Below are positions 9,501 to 16,443 of a stretch of 64,000 bases of DNA, one piece after another (positions within the stretch are counted from its first letter, which is position 1; each line of letters opens with the position of its first letter). The translations under genes and the position numbers were made by a program. This stretch comes from an uncultured Methanomethylovorans sp. GTDB lineage: Archaea; Halobacteriota; Methanosarcinia; Methanosarcinales; Methanosarcinaceae. The stretch covers positions 1-64,000 of the forward strand of contig CALBTS010000588.1 of assembly GCA_937968035.1 (NCBI GenBank), given 5' to 3'. Below the pieces are notes generated by a model, which worked only from the letters and a program-made list of their open reading frames with translations, searched no databases and was not told the origin of the DNA.

Positions 9501-10535
9501 GCTTCCAACCGTAGCAACATCACACTGGAAAACCTGAATATAATGAACTATGAAACCGGTATGTATGCAGCAGGTACACTGAACAATCTGCAGATCTCCA
9601 ATTGCTCAATAACAAGCTCTGGTCATGGAATGTACATAAATGACTGCGAAGTGGACGGGCTAACAATATCTGACAGTGAAATAGGGGACAACCAGTATAC
9701 AGCAATATATCTTGCAACCGCTGGAACTGCAAATAGTATAGCCAACGTGATACTAACTAACAACGAACTGTTCGATTGTGGAAGCTCCTTACTGGACTTA
9801 TATTCAGGCATTTCAAACGTAATTGCAACCGGCAATACGTACAGCTTCGAGAATTCAACCACTCAGGATTCTGCAGTGAAGATCCGCGGAAGCAACGTAG
9901 ATGGAATAGTTTTCACAGGTGAACAATTTACGAACTGTGATGCGCCGTTCACAAATCTGAACGGACAAAACATCATGCTCAGAGACTGTACCTTCGAATC
10001 GACCAATGACCATGTATATATCATAGGTGGAGAAAGTGGCGCATCTCCGTTAGGAACCTTTAATTTCACCGGAGAGAACAACACTTATTCAAACATGGGT
10101 AATGCCACAGTCTACACATTTTCTTCAACAGCTACAAGTACTCCAGGTAGCATGCGGGACCACAATGCTACTTTCAGTGGACCTAACATAATGTTTGGCA
10201 ATATGCAGGCAAATGTAGACGAAGATGTAGTAGTCACAACGAATAACCCCGCGCGTGCTGCATATTTCGGAATGAACACCACCCAAGCAATGACATGGGA
10301 ATGGTACAAGAATAGTGCACTGGTAGAAACAGACAACTCGACAACATACCCACAGTATATGGGCACCGGCCTGGTAAATGGTGACAACATCACAGCAATA
10401 TATCAAGCCGGATCAGACACGCTACAAGTATCGTGGATAACGGCGATCAGTGGGAATAACAATGCATTCCTGGGAATTGCAGTATTCCTAAGTTTCTTTG
10501 GTGTAATATTCGGAACCATGTACCGCAGGAGGTGA
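6504..10535 (+). CDS. secreted, membrane-anchored LamG/beta-helix surface protein
   Basis: A 1343-residue protein with an N-terminal signal peptide (hydrophobic core LLAVLSCILAALVFSS) and a C-terminal membrane segment (AFLGIAVFLSFFGVIFG) ending in RRR. Between them are two concanavalin/LamG-like jelly-roll regions (near 220-390 and 720-920, with PFNGNGEDISG-type openings), Ig/PKD-like domains (about 540-700), and a beta-helix beginning at VYVATTGNDSFGTG (about 930) with N-I-T repeats. N-glycosylation sequons are frequent. It would be displayed on the cell surface or carried in a membrane rather than be a simple capsid part; it may modify the host envelope or be an attachment protein. Confidence 0.75.
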   Translation: MSNRAILLAVLSCILAALVFSSTVIDAGETKPILTGNEDKSLFGNNPNIPEDVRSHVKEKISNAPIGLRGKFKVTDSARDYTIKRNPDKTLSITKAEETGKSTIATISFPEAELNTLPGYDGDTFAIAHVVNGTVESFKKVKTKSVSKNGIISLDVEFSEVIIGGATGYYEVTYQDVSLMDTTLPFNAVTNGGLYINIVNLPTYTAFDQTNISTYPDPSKWLAAYPFNGNGEDISGNNRDLTVYGSKVYRPGRNGVASNSLYFDGDGDYVGYEYPNTLYTSAEMVWLFNTTSTAQGVTGEFREADGSGRTAMYNSEAANMLNNSTSQTQKWTEVADGTWNWAFYPFSPAQIDYIQIGRRYTSTYYYLNAYLDMAALHEGSLTAEQRRVFTYGYSGIKAKVLPGSTWIPITSNNQSITTGSSTTSVQFMSPSDTQRDVTLKGLFQLNYTKVRDWTESPTTKRIDMTFAPAENITSGTLNHSITKSYLYGTPTVTSDDTSASVELNGNYILVTTGAITADTTKYYNVSLPIKQFSLGSPSPASTPVNLIETDEQEFQTTANATTDIVWALNGSTLETDEFTTSGTYTFVANTPGTYELTATVPGDTESWIINVEPISITSYYPLGTSITVTAGTSTPIFNVTVDRSTDIEWWVDGVLKETDTGTSANYSFVPVTAGTSNVTVDVGSATHSWELSITEPGLTPYSWYAFNTGSGSTVYDSIGGYNGTLSNGEWIPKGSGYAAKITDAANSHIVIPDNDKNDHVNESWTMYMEVCPLEDWDEASTYQKTMITHMSSYYGTGSGWAWIKNKDVNTGKFGFRSTAAGAGAWVSGTVVSWEPYQWYRIGVTFDITDKRVKFYRDGTYIGGSYYGLSYPLNPATTFPLYIGGAMSTSSSAPKMYVDNIKFYDGAISQSNMEYLTTWTSTGPTVYVATTGNDSFGTGAEGAPYATVGKALSASLNEVVMIKGGNYSEHVIINRDNVTLHGYGGVVNFDGFDDTGIAINASNRSNITLENLNIMNYETGMYAAGTLNNLQISNCSITSSGHGMYINDCEVDGLTISDSEIGDNQYTAIYLATAGTANSIANVILTNNELFDCGSSLLDLYSGISNVIATGNTYSFENSTTQDSAVKIRGSNVDGIVFTGEQFTNCDAPFTNLNGQNIMLRDCTFESTNDHVYIIGGESGASPLGTFNFTGENNTYSNMGNATVYTFSSTATSTPGSMRDHNATFSGPNIMFGNMQANVDEDVVVTTNNPARAAYFGMNTTQAMTWEWYKNSALVETDNSTTYPQYMGTGLVNGDNITAIYQAGSDTLQVSWITAISGNNNAFLGIAVFLSFFGVIFGTMYRRR

Positions 10536-10559
10536 TAAAACCTCCAATCTTTTTATATA
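10528..10559 (+). terminator. terminator overlapping a TATA box
   Basis: GGAGGT-gataaa-ACCTCC (10528-10545) is a perfect 6-bp hairpin spanning the stop codon of the surface protein. It is followed by TTTTT, which is also the start of a TATA box (tttttatatag) for the next transcript. About 25 bases downstream comes tgtgtgagcgtg, a leader-like sequence. Confidence 0.55.
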
Positions 10560-10671
10560 GAAATAAAGACGTACTTATTCATGTGTGAGCGTGTTAGACG
10601 TAGTGATAGTTTTAAACATCAGATGATGTAGACATCACTCTGCTCATGCCAGATCATAAAGAAGTGATATC

Positions 10672-11088
10672 GTGGCAGCAAGTAACAGAATAGTGTCAAT
10701 AAAACTGAGGAACACTGACAACAGTGTGATCGACTCAGATACAGATTTACCTTCCATGCACGTCCTTGAATGTACCGGAGCAGACACACTGGAATTCTAC
10801 ACCAATCCAGACAAATCATTCCAGCCATTTTTCCTGGACACCATCTCTATAAAAGCCGACGATGCTGTGGCCCTCACTGTAGGATTCTATTGGAAATCCA
10901 TGGGTGTGTGGGGTACAAAATATCCATATGTAATGAATCTCACAGGACTACAGGCACTACAGGGTGTCAACGTAGCATACGCTGCAGGTGAACCAATTGC
11001 ACCGTTCACGGAAGCAAAAATAGAAGTCGTAACAGCGGGAGCATGCAAAGTAGGTGCAATGATCCTTGGGAGGCCAGGAAATGTCTAA
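10672..11088 (+). CDS. hypothetical beta-rich protein, possible virion component
   Basis: A 138-residue protein starting at GTG, without signal peptide or cysteine motif. The sequence alternates hydrophobic and polar residues as in beta proteins and ends in Ala/Gly-rich segments. I do not recognise the family. It overlaps the next gene by eight bases (the ATG lies inside its last codons), so the pair is probably coupled. A small open frame (10646-10693, 15 codons) overlaps the start and could act as an upstream reading frame. Confidence 0.65.
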   Translation: MAASNRIVSIKLRNTDNSVIDSDTDLPSMHVLECTGADTLEFYTNPDKSFQPFFLDTISIKADDAVALTVGFYWKSMGVWGTKYPYVMNLTGLQALQGVNVAYAAGEPIAPFTEAKIEVVTAGACKVGAMILGRPGNV

Positions 11089-11428
11089 AAAAGCATCTTT
11101 AACACCGACCCTTGACATGGTCAAAGAAATGGGCAAGGTCTGGCCCGCAGTAGCAGGGGATTCCTTACACCCTAACTCACTGGACGAATACACCAAAACT
11201 ACAATCGAGTGGTGCAGACAAGAACTCATCTTAGTACAATTGGTGGAACTAAACAAGAAATTCGATCAACTGATAGACATCGTATCCGCAAAGGGTAACC
11301 CAGCAATTCCTACAAACACGCCAGGTGACAAAACAGCATCCCCAAAACGTGAACAAAAGACTACCCAAAAAACAACAGGCACTGGAACTACTGGGACAGA
11401 AAAACCACAGAGATCATACAAAAAGTAA
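11081..11428 (+). CDS. hypothetical small protein with basic Thr-rich tail
   Basis: 115 residues: an N-terminal helical part followed by a low-complexity tail rich in Thr, Lys and Gln. The start ATG was chosen because GGGAGG lies seven bases upstream; a longer frame would use a TTG inside the preceding gene. Function unknown. Such tails are common in scaffold or connector proteins, but nothing here proves that role. Confidence 0.65.
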   Translation: MSKKASLTPTLDMVKEMGKVWPAVAGDSLHPNSLDEYTKTTIEWCRQELILVQLVELNKKFDQLIDIVSAKGNPAIPTNTPGDKTASPKREQKTTQKTTGTGTTGTEKPQRSYKK

Positions 11429-11442
11429 AGAAGGTGTAACAC

Positions 11443-13482
11443 ATGAAACACACCTTCTACACACTACTATTGTTATTTTTTTTGATAATGCCCGCCTGTG
11501 CAATAGTAACAATACCAGCAGGAAGCATTAATAACTACAACATGAATACTGCCAACGAAACATATGTACTTGCAGGAAATGTCGTAGCCGGAACCACCGC
11601 ATTAACGGCGGGTGCAAACAATATCACTCTCGACGGGATGGGACACAACATAGCATTCGGTACGACAGGTGCAGGATATGCGGTATACTCACAGGGAAAA
11701 AATGAAATCAGGTTAATGAATTTCACTGCACATGCAAATGCAACTTATTCCAACTGTTATGGACTATACATATACAGCTGCACAGGTGCAAACATTACAA
11801 ATGTTGACGTATCCACAAATGGATCATCGGCCATCTACCTAAGAAGTGCTACGGGTAACACTTTATCGAACAGCACATTTACATCCACAACTGGGATAGC
11901 AAGCTACAACAACCTAGCAGCCAACAACGCATTCTACAACTGTGAAATAAGTACTGGTAGCAATTATGCAGTATATGATCAGAGTTCTGACAAATCCGCA
12001 TACGAACTATGTACTATTACATCGGAAACAAGTTCAGCTATTCAACTACCAGCCACTAGCACTAATTTCACAATCGAGGGGTGCACTGTTCAATCATCAG
12101 CAACAAGTAAGCCAGCTATTAATATGCTAGACGCTTACATGGCAAACATCCTAAACAGCACTATCATTACCAATTCCAACATAGGATTATATGTAACCAG
12201 AACAACAGCAGGTAGTATAGGTACAAGACTGTGTAACATCAAAAACAATACTATCATAGCAAGCGGTTCAAATCCAGCCCTCTACGTGTATGGTGGCAGG
12301 AACAACACTATCAGCGACAATATGTGTACAGGCAACACTGGAAACGGTGCATATTTCAGAGAAGCACACAACAATACCATGAATGGTAACAATTATCATT
12401 CAGAAACGAACGACGGACTCCTTGTAGCATATAAAACATATAACAATGAATTCGACAATGAAACATGCTCATCAAATGGTACAATGGGCATATTTGTCTA
12501 CAACGCATCCGGCAACGATTTCTCAAATATGACCATAGTTGGTGATTATGCATCCGCACCGCACACAGGAACTCATGTACTAATGGTGGGCGACTCAATA
12601 ACAGAAGGAGGCCAGGGTGGAACACAATACAGCCAGTTGCAATCACTACTTGCAAACATGGTTAGTCCAAAGGGATGGAATGTAAGCAACCAGGGTTTCA
12701 GTGGAGAAAGGGCAAATTATGGGAGGGAACGATTTACCCAGGAACTGGACATATTTGAGCCCACAATGGTTACCATCATGTACGGAACCAACGATCTGAT
12801 TGACGACAGGCCACAACAGGATATAATAGATGACATCTTGTGGATGGCCAATACCTCAAAAAACAGAAACATAACACCTTATGTGATGCTGACTCCGTGC
12901 ATATACACCAATAACACTAAGAGAATCTGGCTAGACCAAAATCTAAGCGCACAGGCAAAAGCCAATGGATTCAGTGTAATAAACGTATACGATTCGGTAG
13001 ACACGGTACCAAACAACACACTGTTCGATGGGTACAACAGCTCAAATTTTGCAGATGGCATACACCCCAACACTGCAGGAAACCAACTGATTGCCAATCG
13101 TATGTACCTTTACATTGCACCCAAATTGGACTGGGTGAACGATTGGAGGACCAGCAATGGATCCAGGAGGATTGACACAAAGTTCAGCACACTGGATGCA
13201 AGATCTAACACAACACTACCATACTATGTAGGTTTCATTCAAAATACTTCATCCATTGCACTTGATTCGAACAACACAAATGCAAGTGTCTACTGGGATG
13301 ACAATAACATCCTTATCAGCACAGGTGTCCTGAAAGAAGGCGATTATTTCTACTATAATGTAAGCATGACCCAGGATCCAGACACATTCATTAACCCATG
13401 GTTATACCCCGGACTCTCACTAATAGGCACAACCGGAGTATTCGTAATAGTCAGCTTCATAAACAGACGTAGAAGACAGTGA
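11443..13482 (+). CDS. secreted beta-helix protein with SGNH hydrolase domain, membrane-anchored
   Basis: 679 residues. The signal peptide (YTLLLLFFLIMPACA) is followed by a NosD-type beta-helix (about 30-370), then an SGNH/GDSL esterase domain: VGDSITEGG with the nucleophile Ser (about 383), GTND (about 447) and DGIHPN with the catalytic Asp-His pair (about 537). A C-terminal membrane segment ends in RRRRQ. SGNH enzymes remove acyl groups from carbohydrates, so this may deacetylate surface glycans of the host. Its topology matches the 1343-residue protein upstream. All three SGNH catalytic blocks are present. Confidence 0.82.
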   Translation: MKHTFYTLLLLFFLIMPACAIVTIPAGSINNYNMNTANETYVLAGNVVAGTTALTAGANNITLDGMGHNIAFGTTGAGYAVYSQGKNEIRLMNFTAHANATYSNCYGLYIYSCTGANITNVDVSTNGSSAIYLRSATGNTLSNSTFTSTTGIASYNNLAANNAFYNCEISTGSNYAVYDQSSDKSAYELCTITSETSSAIQLPATSTNFTIEGCTVQSSATSKPAINMLDAYMANILNSTIITNSNIGLYVTRTTAGSIGTRLCNIKNNTIIASGSNPALYVYGGRNNTISDNMCTGNTGNGAYFREAHNNTMNGNNYHSETNDGLLVAYKTYNNEFDNETCSSNGTMGIFVYNASGNDFSNMTIVGDYASAPHTGTHVLMVGDSITEGGQGGTQYSQLQSLLANMVSPKGWNVSNQGFSGERANYGRERFTQELDIFEPTMVTIMYGTNDLIDDRPQQDIIDDILWMANTSKNRNITPYVMLTPCIYTNNTKRIWLDQNLSAQAKANGFSVINVYDSVDTVPNNTLFDGYNSSNFADGIHPNTAGNQLIANRMYLYIAPKLDWVNDWRTSNGSRRIDTKFSTLDARSNTTLPYYVGFIQNTSSIALDSNNTNASVYWDDNNILISTGVLKEGDYFYYNVSMTQDPDTFINPWLYPGLSLIGTTGVFVIVSFINRRRRQ

Positions 13483-13516
13483 ACATAATCAGACAAAGAA
13501 CAACAGGTGTGTGTAG

Positions 13517-13576
13517 ATGAGCAACGTGAAACGCAGGAAGTGTAAAAGCAGAGCCAAAAGGAGTAGGTATCAATGA
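13517..13576 (+). CDS. very small basic peptide, 19 residues
   Basis: ATG at 13517 directly follows GTG-TAG of a leader copy (aggtgtgtgtag). The frame encodes MSNVKRRKCKSRAKRSRYQ, of which about half is Lys or Arg, and ends in an ATGA overlap with the next gene. It may be a DNA- or RNA-binding peptide, or only a coupling frame that brings ribosomes to the downstream start. Confidence 0.45.
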   Translation: MSNVKRRKCKSRAKRSRYQ

Positions 13577-13800
13577 CACCTACTCACATCTCAACAATAG
13601 ATTTCGACAACTATGAGATGAAATGCCCATACTACGTGTCAAACCAGGGCGCAAGATGTCCATTCCCAAGGTGCGAACACCCCAGGCAAACAGGGATATA
13701 CTGCACCTGTCTCGAACACTGCCCATTGAGCAACCGAGACTGGGACAGCTTAGTAATGCACAAGTCAGTTGAATTTAGACCTTATGTGGAACTGGTATAA
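13573..13800 (+). CDS. small Cys-rich protein
   Basis: 75 residues with clustered cysteines and histidines (KCPYY, RCPFPRCEH, YCTCLEHC), enough for one or two zinc sites. No named family. The start overlaps the stop of the 19-residue peptide and its own stop (TAATG) overlaps the next start. Confidence 0.65.
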   Translation: MTPTHISTIDFDNYEMKCPYYVSNQGARCPFPRCEHPRQTGIYCTCLEHCPLSNRDWDSLVMHKSVEFRPYVELV

Positions 13801-14135
13801 TGGAATTCACAAGGAAACACATACAGGCCCTGAAAGATGTCAGAGATGTACAGGGCATGAAAGGGAACTATGATACAAGTCCATACATGCTGGGACTGTA
13901 CAATGGAATGGAATGCATGATAGCACTACTGGAGAGAAGAGAACCCATATACAGATCGTGTAAAAACTTCGATGCAAAAACAGAGCCAATAATCCCAATT
14001 GGATGCTACGCGGTCACGGAGCCACCTATAACTGAGCAAGAGCAACCATCGGATCCGCCGGACGAGCCTGCGCTAAAACCAATTGCTCCACCAGTTGTAA
14101 TGAACGAAGCGTTCTGCACACTGACAATTATATAA
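13800..14135 (+). CDS. phage-type hypothetical protein
   Basis: 111 residues. The segment with YDTSPYMLGLYNGMECMIAL is close to a motif found in many tailed-phage hypothetical proteins of unknown role (an NYD..PYM.GL.NG.E pattern followed by RREP). The second half is Pro/Glu-rich and variable. It ends the plus-strand run before a terminator shared with the converging genes. Confidence 0.65.
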   Translation: MEFTRKHIQALKDVRDVQGMKGNYDTSPYMLGLYNGMECMIALLERREPIYRSCKNFDAKTEPIIPIGCYAVTEPPITEQEQPSDPPDEPALKPIAPPVVMNEAFCTLTII

Positions 14136-14138
14136 ATT

Positions 14139-14163
14139 TTCAGGGGTTTCTTTCTCCCCTGAA
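14139..14163. terminator. bidirectional terminator between converging genes
   Basis: TTCAGGGG-tttctttct-CCCCTGAA is a perfect 8-bp stem with a pyrimidine loop, placed exactly where the plus-strand run (stop 14135) meets the minus-strand pair (stop 14140). Confidence 0.65.
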
Positions 14164-14394
14164 CATAAAATAAACCATAAAACATATTGCTATAAATGCA
14201 AAAGAGATGTACAGTGCCAACAAAACATATTCATCAGATGTGATGATCCCCGGAGATCCACGGACAACAAGATCCACCCCTGCGGTTGCGTTGGTCATTG
14301 TCTCATTAGCAGCTTGGTGAACTGCAGCAGCCTGCAGATTTCTCATTGTATTCATGTTAGAAACCTGCATGGCAGAATATGCATTAAAAGCCAT
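14140..14394 (-). CDS. small single-span membrane protein
   Basis: 84 residues with an Ala/Asn/Met-rich N-terminal helix and one C-terminal membrane segment (VLLALYISFAFIAICFMVYF) followed by a short basic tail. Size and topology would fit a holin-like or virion-membrane protein, but no family is recognised. The ATG at 14394 overlaps the stop of the upstream minus-strand gene by one base; a longer start inside that gene is possible but less likely. Confidence 0.6.
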   Translation of the reverse strand: MAFNAYSAMQVSNMNTMRNLQAAAVHQAANETMTNATAGVDLVVRGSPGIITSDEYVLLALYISFAFIAICFMVYFMFRGERNP

Positions 14395-14882
14395 CACCAA
14401 CACCCGGCATCCTTCGCACAAGACTTACACATAATCAGTCTGTCCGGATCAACAGTAAACTTGGTACCTGGCACAAGCGGGGTACGGCATTTACCACACA
14501 GCACTATTTTATCAATGTTCATCACGTCAAGCTCGACACGCGCGAGTTCATCACGAGTAGTACGAAGGGCACCACGAAGTTCAGCAAGTTCTCCATTATG
14601 AGCAACTGCAAGCTGTTCAACGGAAAGTAACCTGTGTTCAAGCTCTGCAGTATATTCTTTCTGTTCCCTGAGTTCTCTTGCAACATCAATAGTACCAAGT
14701 ACAAGGTTTAAATGCCTGCGGGTGGAATAATCAAGTGGCTGACCAGTGCAGGGATCAGTATCAAATCTGTTTTCAACAACATCCGTTTCTTCCATCACAA
14801 ACATTTCACTGAACGACTTTTTCTTACATGCATCGCGATTAATTCCGATCCTACTATCGGCATCTACAAGATCTACGCCCAT
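14394..14882 (-). CDS. coiled-coil protein with C-terminal zinc ribbon
   Basis: 162 residues. Residues about 75-125 form a heptad-rich coiled coil (repeated Glu/Leu/Arg) and the C-terminus has CGKC near 130 and CKSC near 154, a four-cysteine zinc ribbon. It may be a regulator or adaptor; I do not recognise the family. It is transcribed divergently from parA. Its own start is preceded by the leader motif GAGGTGTGTAA with GTG-TAA directly before ATG, and by a TATA box (gcttataaaaat) on the minus strand. Confidence 0.65.
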   Translation of the reverse strand: MGVDLVDADSRIGINRDACKKKSFSEMFVMEETDVVENRFDTDPCTGQPLDYSTRRHLNLVLGTIDVARELREQKEYTAELEHRLLSVEQLAVAHNGELAELRGALRTTRDELARVELDVMNIDKIVLCGKCRTPLVPGTKFTVDPDRLIMCKSCAKDAGCW

Positions 14883-14906
14883 TTACACACCTCATTTTTA
14901 TAAGCC
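14883..14906 (-). promoter_or_regulatory. minus-strand TATA box and GTG-stop leader
   Basis: On the minus strand the order is GGCTTATAAAAATGAGG then TGTGTAA and the ATG at 14882. TATA box and leader lie so close that the transcript start would fall at or after the leader, unlike most other copies where the gap is about 25 bases. Confidence 0.45.
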
Positions 14907-15085
14907 TATGTCGATAAATATGTTTTTGATACGTTTAATAGTGGGGTTGCAGTTGAGATTGCCCATATTCACAAAGACTATGGAATAATCCATTGAACTA
15001 AAACATATCACAGTGTTAGAGAATAACGATTCGTAACATGCAAAGACCACACGACTAAACACACACCATATTATCGATACACTAT

Positions 15086-15101
15086 TTGCCTAATTAGGCA
15101 A
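15086..15101. promoter_or_regulatory. 16-bp perfect palindrome upstream of parA
   Basis: TTGCCTAATTAGGCAA is perfectly self-complementary. It lies 20 bases before the TATA box of parA. This is what a dimeric DNA-binding protein site looks like; the ribbon-helix-helix-like partner gene at 15956 is the obvious candidate to bind it, either as operator or as part of a partition site. Confidence 0.55.
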
Positions 15102-15118
15102 TAAACCTATGGGCAACA

Positions 15119-15200
15119 CAGTATATAAGTACACCGGTATACAGATAAACCAACAGATTTAATTACAAGTTTACCAATATCAGTATATACGGAGGTATAT
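15119..15200 (+). promoter_or_regulatory. parA promoter and ribosome site
   Basis: A TATA box (gtatataag) at 15121-15129 is followed by a 5' leader of roughly 45 bases and a strong GGAGG eight bases before the ATG. This gene uses a standard ribosome site, not the GTG-stop leader. Confidence 0.55.
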
Positions 15201-15953
15201 ATGACTCGGATCATCAGTATAGCTAATCAAAAAGGCGGGGTTGGCAAGACGACAACAGCCGTCAACTTAGCATCTGCACTTGGCAGATCACAGAAAAGGG
15301 TACTGCTCATTGACTTGGATCCACACGCTGCAAGTACATCACATGTATGGGACGGTGAACCCGCAGCAACAATTGTAGATTACATGGAAAACAGGCAATT
15401 GCTAGAAGATTGTATTTTCAGAACAGATGACGGGTATGTAGACTACATCGCATCTTCACAGGACCTGCAGGATTATATCAGCAAAATGAAAAACATTCAC
15501 ACACTGCCTGAGAAAATGTTAAGCATTGTGAAAATGTGCGAATCCAAGTACGACTTTATAGTTATTGATACCCCACCAGATTTTGGGGTACTACAGGTGA
15601 ACGCAGTCTTGGTTTCAGCAGAAATAATAGTACCGATCTATGAATATCTATCTGTTCCCGGACTGGTAGCCCTAAAAGATATGATAACAGCATGTGACCA
15701 GGTCATCAATCTGGGCAAGGGTCGAATACTCAGGATGCTGGCTGTAAAGGCAGACTGCAGAACAAAACTGTCAAGAAACATAGTTCAAGTTGTCCATGAT
15801 AACGAGAACTCACTACACACAGTAATCCCCTACAACATCAAACTGGCAGAGGCACCAGCAGAACACAAAACGATATTTGAGTATGAACCAACTTCAAAAG
15901 GAGCAATGGCGTACATGCAGCTTGCAAAAGAACTGATTAACATAGGAGCATAA
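15201..15953 (+). CDS. parA: ParA-family partition ATPase
   Basis: A 250-residue P-loop ATPase that segregates low-copy replicons by dynamic binding to DNA. It has the deviant Walker A KGGVGKTT (11-18), switch motif LLIDLDPH (36-43) and Walker B FIVIDTPPDFG. Length and motif order are standard. Three bases separate it from a small DNA-binding-type gene, the usual parA-parB order. Its presence suggests the element is maintained as an episome during part of its life. Confidence 0.93.
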   Translation: MTRIISIANQKGGVGKTTTAVNLASALGRSQKRVLLIDLDPHAASTSHVWDGEPAATIVDYMENRQLLEDCIFRTDDGYVDYIASSQDLQDYISKMKNIHTLPEKMLSIVKMCESKYDFIVIDTPPDFGVLQVNAVLVSAEIIVPIYEYLSVPGLVALKDMITACDQVINLGKGRILRMLAVKADCRTKLSRNIVQVVHDNENSLHTVIPYNIKLAEAPAEHKTIFEYEPTSKGAMAYMQLAKELINIGA

Positions 15954-15955
15954 AC

Positions 15956-16264
15956 ATGACAAAGGATCTATACAACAAAATAGCCGGAATGGTGGAGTCA
16001 GCAGCAACTCCATCCGGAAACACCAGCGTAACCGCAGGCGAGAAAGCAAACACCCCTGCGGATGCGGTGGTAGACATTAGCTTAGTAGCACGATCTGTCA
16101 AACTCACACCGTTGGAAGACGGATGGGTACAAACAGTAAAAGATGCACTCGGCACAAAAAACACCTCTGACGCGATCCGTTGGCTCATTTCAAAGGGATG
16201 GGCTGCAGCTGGGGAGGAAGCCTCAGAAGCTGCACGAAAAGTGAGGGAAAACAAGCTGGGATAA
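15956..16264 (+). CDS. probable ParB/CopG-like partition partner
   Basis: 102 residues. The C-terminal part reads WVQTVKDALGTKNTSDAIRWLISKG, which resembles the ribbon-helix-helix fold of CopG/Arc-type DNA-binding proteins, after a flexible Thr/Ala-rich N-terminus. By position it is the DNA-binding partner of ParA. One copy of the dispersed GC-rich element (16051-16071) lies inside it. It is not a KorB/Spo0J-type ParB. Confidence 0.65.
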   Translation: MTKDLYNKIAGMVESAATPSGNTSVTAGEKANTPADAVVDISLVARSVKLTPLEDGWVQTVKDALGTKNTSDAIRWLISKGWAAAGEEASEAARKVRENKLG

Positions 16265-16443
16265 CGAAGAACTTTTTATACTTCAAAGTATATTAGAAGG
16301 TGGATCTGGAAGTTGGAAGCTGCCAGAGATATACCCTTTTTGTGAATCAGTGTTCGGGATGTCTACCAGACATCCTGTACACCACGCTACTAAAAAATTA
16401 GTCTACCGATTTTTTAATATACCACGCATTAGCAGAGCCTCTT
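16265..16443 (+). promoter_or_regulatory. intergenic region before the portal gene
   Basis: Two TATA-like boxes are visible: ctttttatac near 16272 and ttttttaatata near 16410. Between them is a hairpin, GGATGTC-tacca-GACATCC (16357-16375). The second box lies about 30 bases before the portal ATG (16444), so the portal mRNA could have almost no leader. No ribosome site is seen before that ATG, which fits. A short transcript from the first box could end at or near the hairpin. Confidence 0.5.
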
